Positions 7,950 through 17,234 are shown, counted from the stretch's first letter. The stretch: DNA of 64,000 nucleotides from Pseudomonas sp. FP198 (GCF_030687895.1 NZ_CP117452.1:699501-763500); one strand, 5' to 3'. Notes: generated from the letters alone by a model not told the origin. Made by a program: numbers and translations.

Positions 7950-8815
7950 AGCGCGGCGAACAGCTTGCGGCGATAGGTCGTCACCAGGGGGTGATCATTG
8001 CCCAGCAGCTCGAACACTTGGAGCAAGGTCTTGTGCGGCAGGCCTTCGCTGTAGCTGCGATTGCGGATGAACAGCTTGAGCAGCGCATCGAGGGCGGGTT
8101 CGTACTGCTGGCGCGCCAGTTGCTGGATCGCCAGTTGATACACCGCTTCATCATCCTGCGGGTCTTTCGCCAGGCGCGCCTTCAGGTCGGCGGCGTCCGG
8201 CAGGTCCTTGGCCAGGCCGAGGAACTGGATCTGCGCCTTGGCACCGGCCAGGGCGGCCTTGTGTTCGTCGCTTTTCACAGCATCCAGAACTGTCTGCGCT
8301 TCATCCAGCTCGCCGCGCTCGGTCAGGCAGCGGGCGTAGAGGATCAGCGCCTTGGCGTTGCCGTTGTCTTCCACCAGCAGTGACTTGAGCAGGGCTTCGG
8401 CGTCGGCGAAACGACCGTCGTCGAACAGCGCCTGGGCTTGTTCCAGCGGATCGGCGGCGGCTGGCGGCGGCATCTGCACATGGGGTTCGAGCATCGCCCG
8501 CACCGCCGATTCCGGCTGGGCACCGGCAAAGCCGTCGACCGGCTGGCCGTCCTTGAATAACACCACGGTGGGCAGGCTGCGAATGCCGAAGCGGGCGACG
8601 ATGTCCTGCTCGATGTCGCAGTTGACCTTGGCCAGCAGCAGTTCACCCTGATAGCTCTCGGCGATGCCTTGCAGCATCGGCATCAGCGCCTTGCACGGCG
8701 CACACCACTCGGCCCAGAAATCCACCAGCACCGGTTTGTGGAAGGAGTTGGCGATGACCGACTGGTCGAAATCGGCAGCGGTGGCGTCGAAGATGTAGGG
8801 CGTGTCCTGGGTCAT
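7943..8815 (-). CDS. ybbN: YbbN/CnoX co-chaperone (thioredoxin plus TPR)
   Basis: A 290-residue two-domain protein. An N-terminal thioredoxin fold carries the active-site WCAPC (Cys38, Cys41), which differs from the SxxC form in E. coli CnoX, so redox activity is plausible. It is followed by a Pro-rich hinge (PPPAAADP) and tandem TPR helices (residues about 125-290). YbbN/CnoX holds unfolded, hypochlorite- or heat-stressed proteins and passes them to DnaK or GroEL in the cytoplasm. The start ATG at 8815 places MTQDTPYIFDAT, the family's usual N-terminus, first. It is convergent with the preceding small gene and separated from the next minus-strand gene by a REPIN. Confidence 0.92.
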   Translation of the reverse strand: MTQDTPYIFDATAADFDQSVIANSFHKPVLVDFWAEWCAPCKALMPMLQGIAESYQGELLLAKVNCDIEQDIVARFGIRSLPTVVLFKDGQPVDGFAGAQPESAVRAMLEPHVQMPPPAAADPLEQAQALFDDGRFADAEALLKSLLVEDNGNAKALILYARCLTERGELDEAQTVLDAVKSDEHKAALAGAKAQIQFLGLAKDLPDAADLKARLAKDPQDDEAVYQLAIQQLARQQYEPALDALLKLFIRNRSYSEGLPHKTLLQVFELLGNDHPLVTTYRRKLFAALY

Positions 8816-8905
8816 GGGAAGTCTCGTAGAACGCTTGAATGGGGCAACTATACGGCTTGGTGGGGGATGGCTGAAAGCCGGGACTTGCGGCGCTGATGCA
8901 CCGCT

Positions 8906-8996
8906 TTCGCGAGCAGGCTCTCCCACAGTGTTTTGTGGTGCCGGCAACTTCTGTTAACTGAACAAAATCCCTTGTGGGAGCGAGCCTGCTCGCGAA
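8906..8996. repeat. REPIN with a 2-base deletion in one arm
   Basis: Variant REP pair (TTCGCGAGCAGGCTC type). The right copy at 8974-8996 is intact. The left copy at 8906-8926 lacks the GC of CTCGCTCCCAC, leaving 21 bases instead of 23. It lies between ybbN and the methyltransferase gene. Confidence 0.9.
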
Positions 8997-9000
8997 GCTT

Positions 9001-9657
9001 TCAGTCGCGCCGCGCGTGGTACAGGCTCACATGCCGAAACTCCTCCGGCTCGGCAAGATCCGGCAGAGTCATGGCTTCGAGCATTTCAATGCGGCGATAC
9101 AGCGGATGCTGGAAATCACGCACCCTGGAGTCGGCCACCAGCGCCTCGCGGCCACGGCTGAGGAACTGGTCGAGCAAGGGCAGGTTGGCCCGGTCATAAA
9201 GCACATCGGCGACCAGGATCAGGTCGAAGCGATCGGCTTCGGCGAAAAAGTCCGCTGAATAATCCAGCTCTACGCCGTTGAGCAAGGCGTTGGCCCGTGA
9301 CGCGGCAAGCGCCAACGGATCCAGGTCGCAGGCCACCACTTCACGCGCCCCGGCCTTGATCGCCGCGATACCCGCCACGCCGGAGCCGGCACCGAAATCC
9401 AGGACCCGCTTGCCCTCGACCCACTGCGGGTGCTCGGCCAGGTAGCGGGCCAGTGCCAGGCCGCTGGCCCAGCAGAAACTCCAGTAGGGCGGTTCGTGGA
9501 GGATGCGGCGGGTTTCCTCCGGGCTGAAGGCGCGGTCCATGTTCTCGCCGTCGATCAGCCACAAGGCCAAGTCGGTGCCGGGTAGCGCACAGGACACCAG
9601 GCGCGCATCGCCCAGCAGCTCGACCAAGGCATCCTGCAGGTGTTGCGGTGCCTTCAT
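9001..9657 (-). CDS. Class I SAM-dependent methyltransferase (Nnt1/ETFB-KMT-like)
   Basis: A 218-residue seven-beta-strand methyltransferase. Motif I is VLDFGAGSG (residues 85-93), with VVACDLDP as motif II and [11 protein letters not shown] as motif IV. The [12 protein letters not shown] segment just before the fold is characteristic of the predicted nicotinamide N-methyltransferase / ETF-beta lysine methyltransferase group, so the substrate may be a protein lysine or small amine; this is not resolved. The start ATG at 9657 overlaps the upstream lipoprotein stop (ATGA), indicating coupling. The 3' end lies 5 bases from a REP. Confidence 0.85.
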   Translation of the reverse strand: MKAPQHLQDALVELLGDARLVSCALPGTDLALWLIDGENMDRAFSPEETRRILHEPPYWSFCWASGLALARYLAEHPQWVEGKRVLDFGAGSGVAGIAAIKAGAREVVACDLDPLALAASRANALLNGVELDYSADFFAEADRFDLILVADVLYDRANLPLLDQFLSRGREALVADSRVRDFQHPLYRRIEMLEAMTLPDLAEPEEFRHVSLYHARRD

Positions 9658-10118
9658 GGGGCTTTGACGAATTGCAGGACGCCCAGCGCCTGGGTGGTCG
9701 GTTGCGTGATGCGTTGTTCCGGCAAATGCAGGATCAGTTGGCCGGACTGGCTGGCGCGGCCGCGCAACTCGACACGGGCGCCGACCGGGAACGCTTCCGG
9801 GTTGAAGCGCAGGCGAAAGGGCAGCGCCTGGTTGGTGCCGATCAGGCTGGAGCTGGCGAGCAGTTGTTGCGGGCGATCCTTGTCGTCGATCACCAGCAGC
9901 GCCAGTTCGACCTCGGCGCCGGCCGGCACGCCTTGCAGGGTGCCGCTCAATTCGCGCTGATGGGCCGGTAGCGGGCCAAGCTCGGTGGCTTGCCGGGCCT
10001 TTTCCTGGGCCTGTTTCGGCGCTGGGGCCGGGGCGGGGGCAGCAGGCTTGGGGGCGTCGCTGCTGCACGCCATCAGCAGGCTGAAAAGACTGAGCAAAAC
10101 GAGCGATCGTAGCGGCAT
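9654..10118 (-). CDS. YbaY-family outer-membrane lipoprotein
   Basis: A 154-residue lipoprotein. The signal peptide ends in the lipobox LMAC (Cys at about residue 18), followed by Ser-Ser-Asp, so outer-membrane sorting is expected. A Pro/Ala-rich linker ([11 protein letters not shown]) leads to a beta-sandwich domain of the YbaY/META-like type with [17 protein letters not shown] and [10 protein letters not shown]. The start is set at 10118, where [12 protein letters not shown] begins the signal peptide; a Met five codons upstream is less likely. It overlaps the methyltransferase gene by 4 bases and is divergent from nrdR. Cellular role unknown. Confidence 0.83.
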   Translation of the reverse strand: MPLRSLVLLSLFSLLMACSSDAPKPAAPAPAPAPKQAQEKARQATELGPLPAHQRELSGTLQGVPAGAEVELALLVIDDKDRPQQLLASSSLIGTNQALPFRLRFNPEAFPVGARVELRGRASQSGQLILHLPEQRITQPTTQALGVLQFVKAP

Positions 10119-10245
10119 GGGTGGCTCCAGCAAGGTGAATTCCGTGGGTCTTACAATAAGCCCGTCTGTATACCGTAAACCCTATGGCTTGTCTTGCCAG
10201 TGGGATGCGCTACCATGGCCCTCCCTTTTTTTGTTGCCTGCCACC

Positions 10246-10710
10246 ATGCACTGTCCCTTCTGCGGTGCCAACGACACCAAAGTCATCGACTCGCGACTGG
10301 TCGCCGAGGGCGAACAGGTCCGCCGCCGCCGCGAATGCCTGGCCTGCGGCGAGCGTTTCACGACGTTCGAGACCGCTGAACTGGTGTTGCCGCGCCTGAT
10401 CAAGACCGACGGCAGCCGCCAGCCGTTCGACGAAGAAAAACTGCGCGCCGGTATGCAGCGCGCCCTGGAAAAACGCCCGGTGAGCGTCGAGCGCCTGGAA
10501 GCGGCGCTGGTGCACATCAAGCACAAGCTGCGCGCGACCGGCGAGCGTGAGGTCAAGTCGCTCGTCGTCGGCGAACTGGTCATGGCCGAGCTGCAAAAAC
10601 TCGACGAAGTGGCCTATATCCGCTTCGCCTCGGTGTACCGGCGTTTCCAGGACCTCAACGAGTTCCGCGAGGAAATCGACCGCCTGGCCCGCGAACCGGT
10701 GAAAGAATGA
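10246..10710 (+). CDS. nrdR: NrdR transcriptional repressor of ribonucleotide reductase
   Basis: A 154-residue ATP/dATP-sensing repressor that binds NrdR boxes upstream of ribonucleotide reductase operons. The N-terminal zinc ribbon has its four Cys (C3, C6, C31, C34) and the RRRREC DNA-binding stretch. The ATP-cone follows from about residue 49 ([19 protein letters not shown]). The length matches the family. The start at 10246 is fixed by MHCPFC. The stop overlaps ribD by 4 bases (ATGA), making nrdR the first gene of the riboflavin operon, an arrangement common in proteobacteria. Confidence 0.97.
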   Translation: MHCPFCGANDTKVIDSRLVAEGEQVRRRRECLACGERFTTFETAELVLPRLIKTDGSRQPFDEEKLRAGMQRALEKRPVSVERLEAALVHIKHKLRATGEREVKSLVVGELVMAELQKLDEVAYIRFASVYRRFQDLNEFREEIDRLAREPVKE

Positions 10711-11840
10711 CCGGCGCGGCGCAGCAGGCCGTCCTCGACGCCCACTACATGGCTCGCGCCCTGGAACTGGCGCGGCGTGGTCACTACAGCACCCACCCCA
10801 ACCCCCGGGTCGGTTGTGTGATCGTGCGCGACGGGCTGGTGGTCGGCGAAGGCTGGCACATTCGCGCCGGGGAACCCCATGCCGAAGTCCATGCCCTGCG
10901 CGCCGCCGCTGACAAAGCCCGGGGCGCGACGGCCTACGTGACCCTCGAACCTTGCAGCCACCACGGGCGCACGCCGCCCTGCGCCGATGCGCTGGTCAAT
11001 GCCGGCGTGGCGCGGGTGGTCGCGGCAATGCAGGACCCCAATCCGGAAGTCGCCGGGCGCGGCCTGCAACGTCTCGCCCAGGCCGGCATCGCCACACAAA
11101 GCGGCGTTCTCGAAGGCGAAGCGCGCAAGCTCAACGAAGGTTTTCTCAAGCGCATGGAGCACGGTCTGCCGTTCGTGCGGGTCAAGCTCGCCATGAGCCT
11201 GGATGGCCGCACCGCCATGGAAAGCGGCGAGAGCCAATGGATCACCGGCCCCGCCGCTCGCTCGGCGGTGCAACGCCTGCGCGCCCAGGCCAGCGTAGTG
11301 CTGACCGGCGCCGATACGGTGCTGGCGGACAACGCCCGGCTGACCGTGCGTGCCGATGAGCTTGGGCTGGACGCCGAGCAGACCGCGTTGGCCATGAGCC
11401 GTCCGCCGCTGCGGGTGCTGGTGGACGGTCGTCTGCGGGTGCCGCTGGATGCGCCGTTCTTCAGGGCCGGCCCGGCGCTTGTCGCTACCTGCATGGCGGT
11501 TGAGGAACAGTATGCCAACGGCCCTGAATGCATGATCGTTGCCGGGGAAGATGGCCAGGTGGATCTGCATCGCCTGCTGCTGGAGCTGGCGGCCCGTGGC
11601 GTCAATGAAGTGCTGGTGGAAGCCGGCCCGCGCCTGGCGGGTGCTTTCGCCCGGCAAGGGTTGGTCGACGAATTCCAGATTTTCATCGCCGGCAAGTTCC
11701 TCGGTTCCACGGCGCGGCCATTGCTCGACTGGCCTCTTGCGCAGATGAAAGACGCGCCGCAGCTTCAAATCACCGACATTCGCGCCGTGGGCGATGACTG
11801 GCGAGTCATCGCCGTCCCCGCTCCGCAGGCCAGCGTATAA
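10707..11840 (+). CDS. ribD: Bifunctional pyrimidine deaminase/reductase RibD
   Basis: A 377-residue enzyme for steps 2 and 3 of riboflavin synthesis. The N-terminal deaminase has HAE (residues 58-60) and the zinc motif [11 protein letters not shown] (82-92). The C-terminal NADPH-dependent reductase (from about 150) begins [15 protein letters not shown] and carries GADTVLADN. It acts in the cytoplasm on the GTP-derived pyrimidine. It is coupled to nrdR by ATGA, and riboflavin synthase follows after 46 bases. Confidence 0.97.
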   Translation: MTGAAQQAVLDAHYMARALELARRGHYSTHPNPRVGCVIVRDGLVVGEGWHIRAGEPHAEVHALRAAADKARGATAYVTLEPCSHHGRTPPCADALVNAGVARVVAAMQDPNPEVAGRGLQRLAQAGIATQSGVLEGEARKLNEGFLKRMEHGLPFVRVKLAMSLDGRTAMESGESQWITGPAARSAVQRLRAQASVVLTGADTVLADNARLTVRADELGLDAEQTALAMSRPPLRVLVDGRLRVPLDAPFFRAGPALVATCMAVEEQYANGPECMIVAGEDGQVDLHRLLLELAARGVNEVLVEAGPRLAGAFARQGLVDEFQIFIAGKFLGSTARPLLDWPLAQMKDAPQLQITDIRAVGDDWRVIAVPAPQASV

Positions 11841-11886
11841 TTCCCGGCTTTCGCGCAAGCGACGGTCCGTTCTCGAGGAGGACTCC

Positions 11887-12549
11887 ATGTTTACCGGCAT
11901 CATCGAATCCATCGGCAGCATCCGCGCACTCACCCCAAAAGGCGGCGATGTGCGGGTCCACGTCGAAACCGGCAAGCTCGACCTGAGCGACGTCAAGCTG
12001 GGCGACAGCATCGCCGTGAATGGCGTCTGCCTGACCGCCGTGGAACTGCCGGGCAATGGTTTCCTGGCGGACGTCAGCCGGGAAACCCTCGACTGCACCG
12101 CGATGAACGACCTCAAGAGCGGCAGCCCGGTCAACCTGGAAAAAGCCCTGACCCCGACCACCCGCCTGGGCGGGCACCTGGTCAGCGGTCATGTCGATGG
12201 CGTCGGTGAAGTGGTGTCGCGTACCGATAACGCCCGGGCCGTGGAGTTTCGTATCCGCGCTCCGAAAGAACTGGCCAAGTACATCGCCCACAAGGGCTCG
12301 ATCACGGTCGACGGCACCAGCCTGACCGTCAACGCGGTGGATGGCGCCGAATTCCTGCTGACGATCATCCCGCACACGCTGAGCGAAACCATCATGGCCT
12401 CGTACCGGCCTGGTCGCCGGGTCAACCTTGAGGTCGACCTGCTGGCCCGTTACCTGGAGCGCCTGCTGCTGGGCGACAAGGCTGCCGAACCTGCGGCCGG
12501 TAACATCACTGAAAGCTTTCTGGCCGCCAACGGCTACCTCAAATCCTGA
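11887..12549 (+). CDS. ribC: Riboflavin synthase (alpha chain)
   Basis: A 220-residue enzyme that dismutates two 6,7-dimethyl-8-ribityllumazine molecules into riboflavin. It shows the duplicated lumazine-binding fold. Repeat 1 begins MFTGIIESIG with GVCLTA and the S-x-E-T-L segment. Repeat 2 starts near residue 97 (GGHLVSGHVDG) with SLTVN and IIPHTL. The start ATG at 11887 follows a GAGGAGGA-like ribosome site. Named ribC in P. aeruginosa and E. coli, ribE in other schemes. Confidence 0.97.
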   Translation: MFTGIIESIGSIRALTPKGGDVRVHVETGKLDLSDVKLGDSIAVNGVCLTAVELPGNGFLADVSRETLDCTAMNDLKSGSPVNLEKALTPTTRLGGHLVSGHVDGVGEVVSRTDNARAVEFRIRAPKELAKYIAHKGSITVDGTSLTVNAVDGAEFLLTIIPHTLSETIMASYRPGRRVNLEVDLLARYLERLLLGDKAAEPAAGNITESFLAANGYLKS

Positions 12550-12565
12550 CCCAAGGGGGTGCCGC

Positions 12566-13657
12566 GTGGCGCTCAATAGCATCGAAGAACTGGTTGAAGA
12601 CATCCGCCAAGGCAAGATGGTCATCCTCATGGATGACGAAGACCGCGAGAACGAAGGCGACCTGATCATGGCCGCCGAATGCTGCAAGGCCGAACACATC
12701 AATTTCATGGCCAAGCACGCCCGTGGCCTGATCTGCATGCCGATGACCCGCGAGCGCTGCGAGCTGCTGAAGCTGCCGTTGATGGCGCCACGCAACGGTT
12801 CCGGGTTCGGCACCAAGTTCACCGTGTCCATCGAGGCTGCCGAGGGCGTGACCACCGGTATTTCCGCCGCGGACCGGGCGCGTACCGTGCAGGCCGCTGC
12901 GGCCGCCGACGCCAGGGCCGAAGACATCGTCAGCCCTGGTCACATCTTCCCGCTGATGGCCCAGGCCGGCGGCACCCTGGCCCGCGCCGGCCACACCGAA
13001 GCGGCGTGCGACCTCGCACGCATGGCCGGTTTCGAGCCCGCCGGTGTCATCTGCGAAGTGATGAACGACGACGGCACCATGTCCCGTCGCGCCGAGCTTG
13101 AGGCTTTCGCTGCCGAGCACGACATCAAGATCGGCACCATTGCCGACCTGATCCACTACCGGATGATCCATGAGCGTACCGTTCAGCGGATTGCCGAGCA
13201 GCCGCTGGACAGCGAACTGGGCCAGTTCAACCTGGTGACCTACCGCGATTCGGTGGAAGGCGACGTGCACATGGCGCTGACCCTGGGAACCGTGTGCGCC
13301 GAAGAACCGACCCTGGTTCGCGTGCACAACATGGACCCGCTGCGCGACCTGCTGATGGTCAAGCAACCGGGCCGCTGGAGCCTGCGCGCGGCCATGGCCG
13401 CGGTGGCCGAGGCCGGCAGCGGCGTGGTGCTGTTGCTCGGGCACCCGCTCGACGGCGACGTGCTGCTGGCGCACATTCGCGAAACCACCGAACATCAACC
13501 GGTGAAAAAACCGACCACCTACAGCATCGTCGGTGCCGGTTCGCAGATCCTGCGCGACCTGGGCGTTCGCAAAATGCGCCTGATGAGCGCACCGATGAAA
13601 TTTAATGCGATATCCGGTTTCGATCTGGAAGTTGTAGAATACGTGCCCTCCGAATAA
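12566..13657 (+). CDS. ribBA: RibBA: DHBP synthase fused to a degenerate GTP cyclohydrolase II-like domain
   Basis: A 363-residue protein. Residues 1-200 are 3,4-dihydroxy-2-butanone-4-phosphate synthase, with the DDEDRENEGD acidic loop and HTEAACDLARMAG. The C-terminal half resembles GTP cyclohydrolase II in fold (FNLVTYRD, VRVHNMDPLRDLL) but lacks the zinc-binding Cys cluster present in the separate RibA at 17235 (SQRCDCG). It therefore probably has no cyclohydrolase activity, as in RibBX-type proteins. The start is GTG at 12566, with AAGGGGG upstream; the N-terminus VALNSIEELVEDI fits the family. Confidence 0.93.
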   Translation: MALNSIEELVEDIRQGKMVILMDDEDRENEGDLIMAAECCKAEHINFMAKHARGLICMPMTRERCELLKLPLMAPRNGSGFGTKFTVSIEAAEGVTTGISAADRARTVQAAAAADARAEDIVSPGHIFPLMAQAGGTLARAGHTEAACDLARMAGFEPAGVICEVMNDDGTMSRRAELEAFAAEHDIKIGTIADLIHYRMIHERTVQRIAEQPLDSELGQFNLVTYRDSVEGDVHMALTLGTVCAEEPTLVRVHNMDPLRDLLMVKQPGRWSLRAAMAAVAEAGSGVVLLLGHPLDGDVLLAHIRETTEHQPVKKPTTYSIVGAGSQILRDLGVRKMRLMSAPMKFNAISGFDLEVVEYVPSE

Positions 13658-13702
13658 TGGCTTGCGGATTGCGTATTGTTGTTCAGGCTTGGTAGAACCA
13701 TT

Positions 13703-13793
13703 GTGGCGAGGGGATTTATCCCCGCTGGACTGCGAAGCAGTCCCAAAAAGAGGGGCCGCTGCGCAGCCCAGCGGGGATAAATCCCCTCGCCAC
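13703..13793. repeat. REPIN, second family (GTGGCGAGGGGATTTATCCCC type)
   Basis: Long inverted repeat whose arms GTGGCGAGGGGATTTATCCCC begin at 13703 and return as the complement ending at 13793, with an inner GCTGGACTGCGAAGCAGTC / GCTGCGCAGCCCAGC pairing. It is inserted inside the riboflavin operon between ribBA and ribH, in a 243-base gap. Confidence 0.9.
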
Positions 13794-13855
13794 AGATGTA
13801 TGAGCCGATGGCAATCCGGAATCTGCGGCGCTGTATTCGAGACTAATATCACTGA

Positions 13856-13878
13856 GGAGCACGTATAGAACGTGCTCC
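13856..13878 (+). promoter_or_regulatory. Strong hairpin in the leader just upstream of ribH
   Basis: A perfect 9-bp stem, GGAGCACGT / ACGTGCTCC, with loop ATAGA, 22 bases before the ribH start. It is followed by GGCTCTTTAAGAG, a second small palindrome, not by a clean T-run. It could be a weak terminator, an mRNA processing or stabilising hairpin, or a translational switch. Function unknown. Confidence 0.6.
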
Positions 13879-13900
13879 GGCTCTTTAAGAGAACTGACGA

Positions 13901-14377
13901 ATGACCCTGAAGACCATCGAAGGTACCTTCATCGCCCCCAAGGGCCGCTACGCGCTGGTAGTCGGCCGTTTCAACAGCTTTGTGGTTGAGAGCCTGGTCG
14001 ACGGTGCGGTCGATGCCCTGGTTCGCCATGGCGTGAGCGAAGGCGACATCACCATCATCCGTGCCCCTGGCGCCTTCGAAATTCCGCTGGTTGCGCAGAA
14101 AGTCGCACAAAAGGGCGAATTTGCGGCGATCATCGCCCTCGGCGCGGTCATTCGTGGCGGTACTCCACACTTCGAATACGTGGCCGGCGAATGCACCAAG
14201 GGCCTGGCCCAGGTGTCCATGGAATTCGGCGTACCGGTTGCCTTCGGCGTGCTGACCGTTGATTCCATCGAACAAGCCATCGAACGTTCCGGCACCAAGG
14301 CCGGTAACAAAGGTGCCGAAGCTGCCCTGTCCGCCCTGGAAATGGTCAGCCTGCTGGCGCAGTTGGAGGCCAAGTGA
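13901..14377 (+). CDS. ribH: 6,7-dimethyl-8-ribityllumazine synthase
   Basis: A 158-residue lumazine synthase that condenses the RibD product with the RibB product and assembles into icosahedral shells. Seen: [17 protein letters not shown] at the N-terminus, the RAPGAFEIP substrate loop (about residues 55-63), [14 protein letters not shown] with catalytic His near 90, and a C-terminal [14 protein letters not shown]. Also called ribE in P. aeruginosa. The stop overlaps the GTG start of nusB. Confidence 0.97.
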   Translation: MTLKTIEGTFIAPKGRYALVVGRFNSFVVESLVDGAVDALVRHGVSEGDITIIRAPGAFEIPLVAQKVAQKGEFAAIIALGAVIRGGTPHFEYVAGECTKGLAQVSMEFGVPVAFGVLTVDSIEQAIERSGTKAGNKGAEAALSALEMVSLLAQLEAK

Positions 14378-14874
14378 TTAGCGACGAAAGCGATCGTTTC
14401 AATCCGCGCGAGCCGAAACCGGCCGACGCCGGCAAGCCTTCGAAGAGCGTCAAGCGCCGCGAAGCCCGTCAGCTCGCGACCCAGGCCCTGTACCAATGGC
14501 ACATGGCCAAGCAGTCGCTGAACGAGATCGAAGCGCAGTTTCGCGTCGATAACGATTTCAGCGATGTCGATGGCGCGTATTTCCGCGAGATCCTGCATGG
14601 TGTCCCGGCCCACAAGACCGAAATCGATACGGCTTTAGCTCCTTGCCTGGACCTGACGATCGATGAGCTGGACCCGGTTGAGCTGGCCGTGTTGCGCCTG
14701 TCCACCTGGGAGCTGATGCAGCGCGTCGACGTACCCTACCGCGTGGTGATCAACGAAGGGATCGAGCTGGCGAAAGTCTTCGGTTCCACAGATGGTCACA
14801 AGTTCGTCAACGGCGTCCTCGACAAGCTCGCCCCGCGTCTGCGTGAAGCCGAAGTGAAGGCGTTCAAGCGCTGA
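14374..14874 (+). CDS. nusB: Transcription antitermination factor NusB
   Basis: A 166-residue all-helical protein that, with NusE (S10), binds boxA RNA to prevent premature termination in rRNA operons. The conserved core starts after a charged 25-residue leader: [15 protein letters not shown], then [34 protein letters not shown] and [11 protein letters not shown]. The start is GTG at 14374, overlapping ribH by 4 bases. It sits between ribH and thiL as in many proteobacteria. Confidence 0.96.
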   Translation: MISDESDRFNPREPKPADAGKPSKSVKRREARQLATQALYQWHMAKQSLNEIEAQFRVDNDFSDVDGAYFREILHGVPAHKTEIDTALAPCLDLTIDELDPVELAVLRLSTWELMQRVDVPYRVVINEGIELAKVFGSTDGHKFVNGVLDKLAPRLREAEVKAFKR

Positions 14875-14892
14875 TTGGCGCTTGTAGCGGCT

Positions 14893-15855
14893 ATGGGCGA
14901 ATTTGAGCTGATCCGTCACTACTTTGCCGCCGCTGCCTGTGCGCAGGGCGGCGAGGGCGTTGCGCTCGGAATCGGCGACGATTGCGCCCTGCTGGCCGTT
15001 CCTCCCGGGGAGCAGCTGGCGATATCCACCGACACGCTCGTGGCCGGTGTGCATTTTCCAGACCCATGCGACCCGTTCCTGCTCGGCCAGCGCTCGCTGG
15101 CCGTGGCGGTCAGCGACCTGGCCGCCATGGGCGCCAGTCCTCTGGCCTTTACCCTTGCCCTGACCTTACCGACGGTGGCCGCCGATTGGCTGCAGGCATA
15201 TGCCCGTGGCCTGAACCAGATGGCCCAGGCTTGTGGCGTAGCGTTGGTGGGAGGTGATACCACTCGCGGGCCGTTGAGCCTGACCATGACCGTGTTCGGC
15301 CGCGTGCCGTCCGGCCAGGCGCTGACCCGCAGCGGCGCACAACCCGGCGATCTGCTTTGCGTCGGTGGTGACTTGGGCAATGCCGCTGGCGCGTTGCCGC
15401 TGGTTCTCGGCGAGCGCAGCGCCGAGCCTGCTATCGCCGAGCCGCTGCTGGCGCATTACTGGTCGCCACAACCGCAGATCGGCCTCGGCCTGGCGCTACG
15501 GGGCAAGGCCAGCGCGGCGCTGGACATTTCCGATGGGCTGTTGGCGGACTGCGGGCATATCGCGCTGGCATCCGGCGTGGCGTTACGGGTTGAACGGGAC
15601 CGGTTGCCGTTGTCCAACGCTCTGTTGGCGTTTGGCCTCAAGCAGGCACAACACGCCGCCCTGAGTGGCGGCGACGACTATGTGTTGCTGTTCACCCTGC
15701 CGCCGGTCCGATTGTCGGCGCTTCTCGCCGAAGGCTGGCCGATTCATGTGGTCGGCAATGTCACGGCGGGGCAGGGCGTCATGCTGCTCGACAGCCTTGG
15801 ACAGGACATCACCCCGCCAATCCGGGGCTATCAACATTTTCGGGAGACACCGTGA
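14893..15855 (+). CDS. thiL: Thiamine-monophosphate kinase ThiL
   Basis: A 320-residue PurM-like ATP-dependent kinase that converts thiamine monophosphate to the diphosphate cofactor. It has GIGDDCALL (about residues 32-40), the STDTLVAGVHF segment, the SDLAAMGASP metal loop, GGDTTRG and the C-terminal ISDGLLADCGH and SGGDDYVLL motifs. The ATG at 14893 gives the canonical N-terminus MGEFELI, in preference to a TTG six codons earlier. The stop overlaps the GTG of pgpA. Confidence 0.96.
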   Translation: MGEFELIRHYFAAAACAQGGEGVALGIGDDCALLAVPPGEQLAISTDTLVAGVHFPDPCDPFLLGQRSLAVAVSDLAAMGASPLAFTLALTLPTVAADWLQAYARGLNQMAQACGVALVGGDTTRGPLSLTMTVFGRVPSGQALTRSGAQPGDLLCVGGDLGNAAGALPLVLGERSAEPAIAEPLLAHYWSPQPQIGLGLALRGKASAALDISDGLLADCGHIALASGVALRVERDRLPLSNALLAFGLKQAQHAALSGGDDYVLLFTLPPVRLSALLAEGWPIHVVGNVTAGQGVMLLDSLGQDITPPIRGYQHFRETP

Positions 15856-16355
15856 CAGATCATCCCAACCAGGTTCCGGCAGAATTCGTTCCGCCCTCGG
15901 TCTGGCGCAATCCCTGGCATTTCATGGCGTTTGGCTTCGGTTCGGGCACGTTGCCCAAAGCGCCAGGCACATGGGGGTCGCTGGTTGCGCTACCCTTCAT
16001 ACCGTTGTGGCAGATGTTGCCGGATTGGGGCTACTGGCTGATGCTCGGCATCACCATGCTGTTCGGCTTCTGGCTGTGCGGCAAAGTGGCGGATGATTTG
16101 CGGGTGCACGACCATGAAGGCATCGTCTGGGATGAGATGGTCGGCATGTGGATTACCCTGTGGCTGGTACCGGAAGGCTGGTACTGGTTGTTGACGGGTT
16201 TCCTGGTGTTCCGCTTCTTCGATATCCTCAAGCCGTGGCCGATCCGCTGGATCGATCGGCATGTACACGGCGGGGTAGGCATCATGCTCGACGACGTATT
16301 GGCCGGCGTGTTCGCCTGGCTGGCAATGCAAGGGCTGGTGTGGTGTTTTACCTGA
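15852..16355 (+). CDS. pgpA: Phosphatidylglycerophosphatase A
   Basis: A 167-residue inner-membrane phosphatase making phosphatidylglycerol. The family signature GSGTLPKAPGTWGSL lies at about residues 30-44, EGIVWDEMVGMW carries conserved acidic residues, and RFFDILKPWPIRWID and the C-terminal DDVLAGVFA complete it. Three to four membrane helices are evident. The start is GTG at 15852, overlapping thiL by 4 bases. Confidence 0.95.
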   Translation: MTDHPNQVPAEFVPPSVWRNPWHFMAFGFGSGTLPKAPGTWGSLVALPFIPLWQMLPDWGYWLMLGITMLFGFWLCGKVADDLRVHDHEGIVWDEMVGMWITLWLVPEGWYWLLTGFLVFRFFDILKPWPIRWIDRHVHGGVGIMLDDVLAGVFAWLAMQGLVWCFT

Positions 16356-16366
16356 GGGAACCAGGC

Positions 16367-17125
16367 ATGGGCGTAAGCCGCACACTGTTACTGTTGTTGT
16401 GTCTCGGGGCGTTGCTCGGTGTTCGCGTGGCCGAGTCGGCGCCGTTGCCCGGCAAGATCCGCGCGGCCAGCGAGGAGTGGGCCGACTACACCCAGGCGGA
16501 TGGCCAGGGCATGGCCTGGGATATCCTGCGCGAGGTGTTCGAACCCGAAGGCATCAAGCTGGAAACCCGCAGCGTGCCTTACACCCGTTCGATCGGCTTG
16601 GTGCAGCGTGGCGAAGTCGACGTGCAGGTCGGTGCCTATCGCGACGAATCCGAGGGGGTGCTTTACCCCAGCTGGCACTACGACGTCGATCACATCTATG
16701 CGTTGGGCCTGGCGTCAAAGCCCTCTCCCACATTGGCCACGGTGGGTAATTACCGGCTGGTGTGGATGCGTGGGTACGAATACAACAATTACCTGCCGAA
16801 CATCCGGCGCTTCAATGAAATCCACCGCTCCGTGGGGATCCTGCCGATGCTGGTCCACGACCGTGCGGATTTTTATATCGATGCGTTGATGGAAATCCAG
16901 GATGTGCTCGCCAAGGCCGACGACCCCCAGCAGTTCAAGCTCTCTGCGCTGATCAACCTGCCGCTGTACCTGGGCTTTGCCAACACCGAAAACGGACGTG
17001 CCTTGCGTGCACTGTTCGACCGGCGCATGGACGTGCTGGTGAAAAGCGGCCAATTGAAGCCGATTTTCGAGCGTTGGAAGCAGCCCTATCCCTTCGACGA
17101 GAGCGGCAAGCCACCCAAGCCGTGA
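16367..17125 (+). CDS. Periplasmic solute-binding-like protein (SBP_bac_3 fold)
   Basis: A 252-residue exported protein with a signal peptide (MGVSRTLLLLLCLGALLG, cleaved near ESA). The mature part follows the extracellular solute-binding family 3 pattern: IRAASEEWADYTQADGQGMAWDILREVF at the ligand cleft, RSIGLVQRGEVDVQVGAYRDE, and a C-terminal lobe ending FERWKQPYPF. No ABC permease genes are adjacent, so it may be a stand-alone sensor or an orphan binding protein. The ATG at 16367 lies 11 bases after pgpA and has GAGGG upstream. An equivalent gene follows pgpA in P. aeruginosa (PA4049). Confidence 0.8.
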   Translation: MGVSRTLLLLLCLGALLGVRVAESAPLPGKIRAASEEWADYTQADGQGMAWDILREVFEPEGIKLETRSVPYTRSIGLVQRGEVDVQVGAYRDESEGVLYPSWHYDVDHIYALGLASKPSPTLATVGNYRLVWMRGYEYNNYLPNIRRFNEIHRSVGILPMLVHDRADFYIDALMEIQDVLAKADDPQQFKLSALINLPLYLGFANTENGRALRALFDRRMDVLVKSGQLKPIFERWKQPYPFDESGKPPKP

Positions 17126-17234
17126 TCAAACTTTTCGATGGTAATGGTTGATAATTCAGCCTAAGCGTCTGTCGGATCGTGCTGTTACAATGCCCGCCTC
17201 TGCGAATCTCCAGTACTAGATCAGGAGCACACCG

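Noticed and set aside
13658..13900. FMN riboswitch in the riboflavin operon
   Set aside because: The gap before ribH contains a REPIN and a simple hairpin, not the multi-stem conserved RFN pattern.
12539..14275. A 578-codon minus-strand frame over ribBA-ribH
   Set aside because: Antisense shadow that passes through a REPIN and two conserved enzyme genes.
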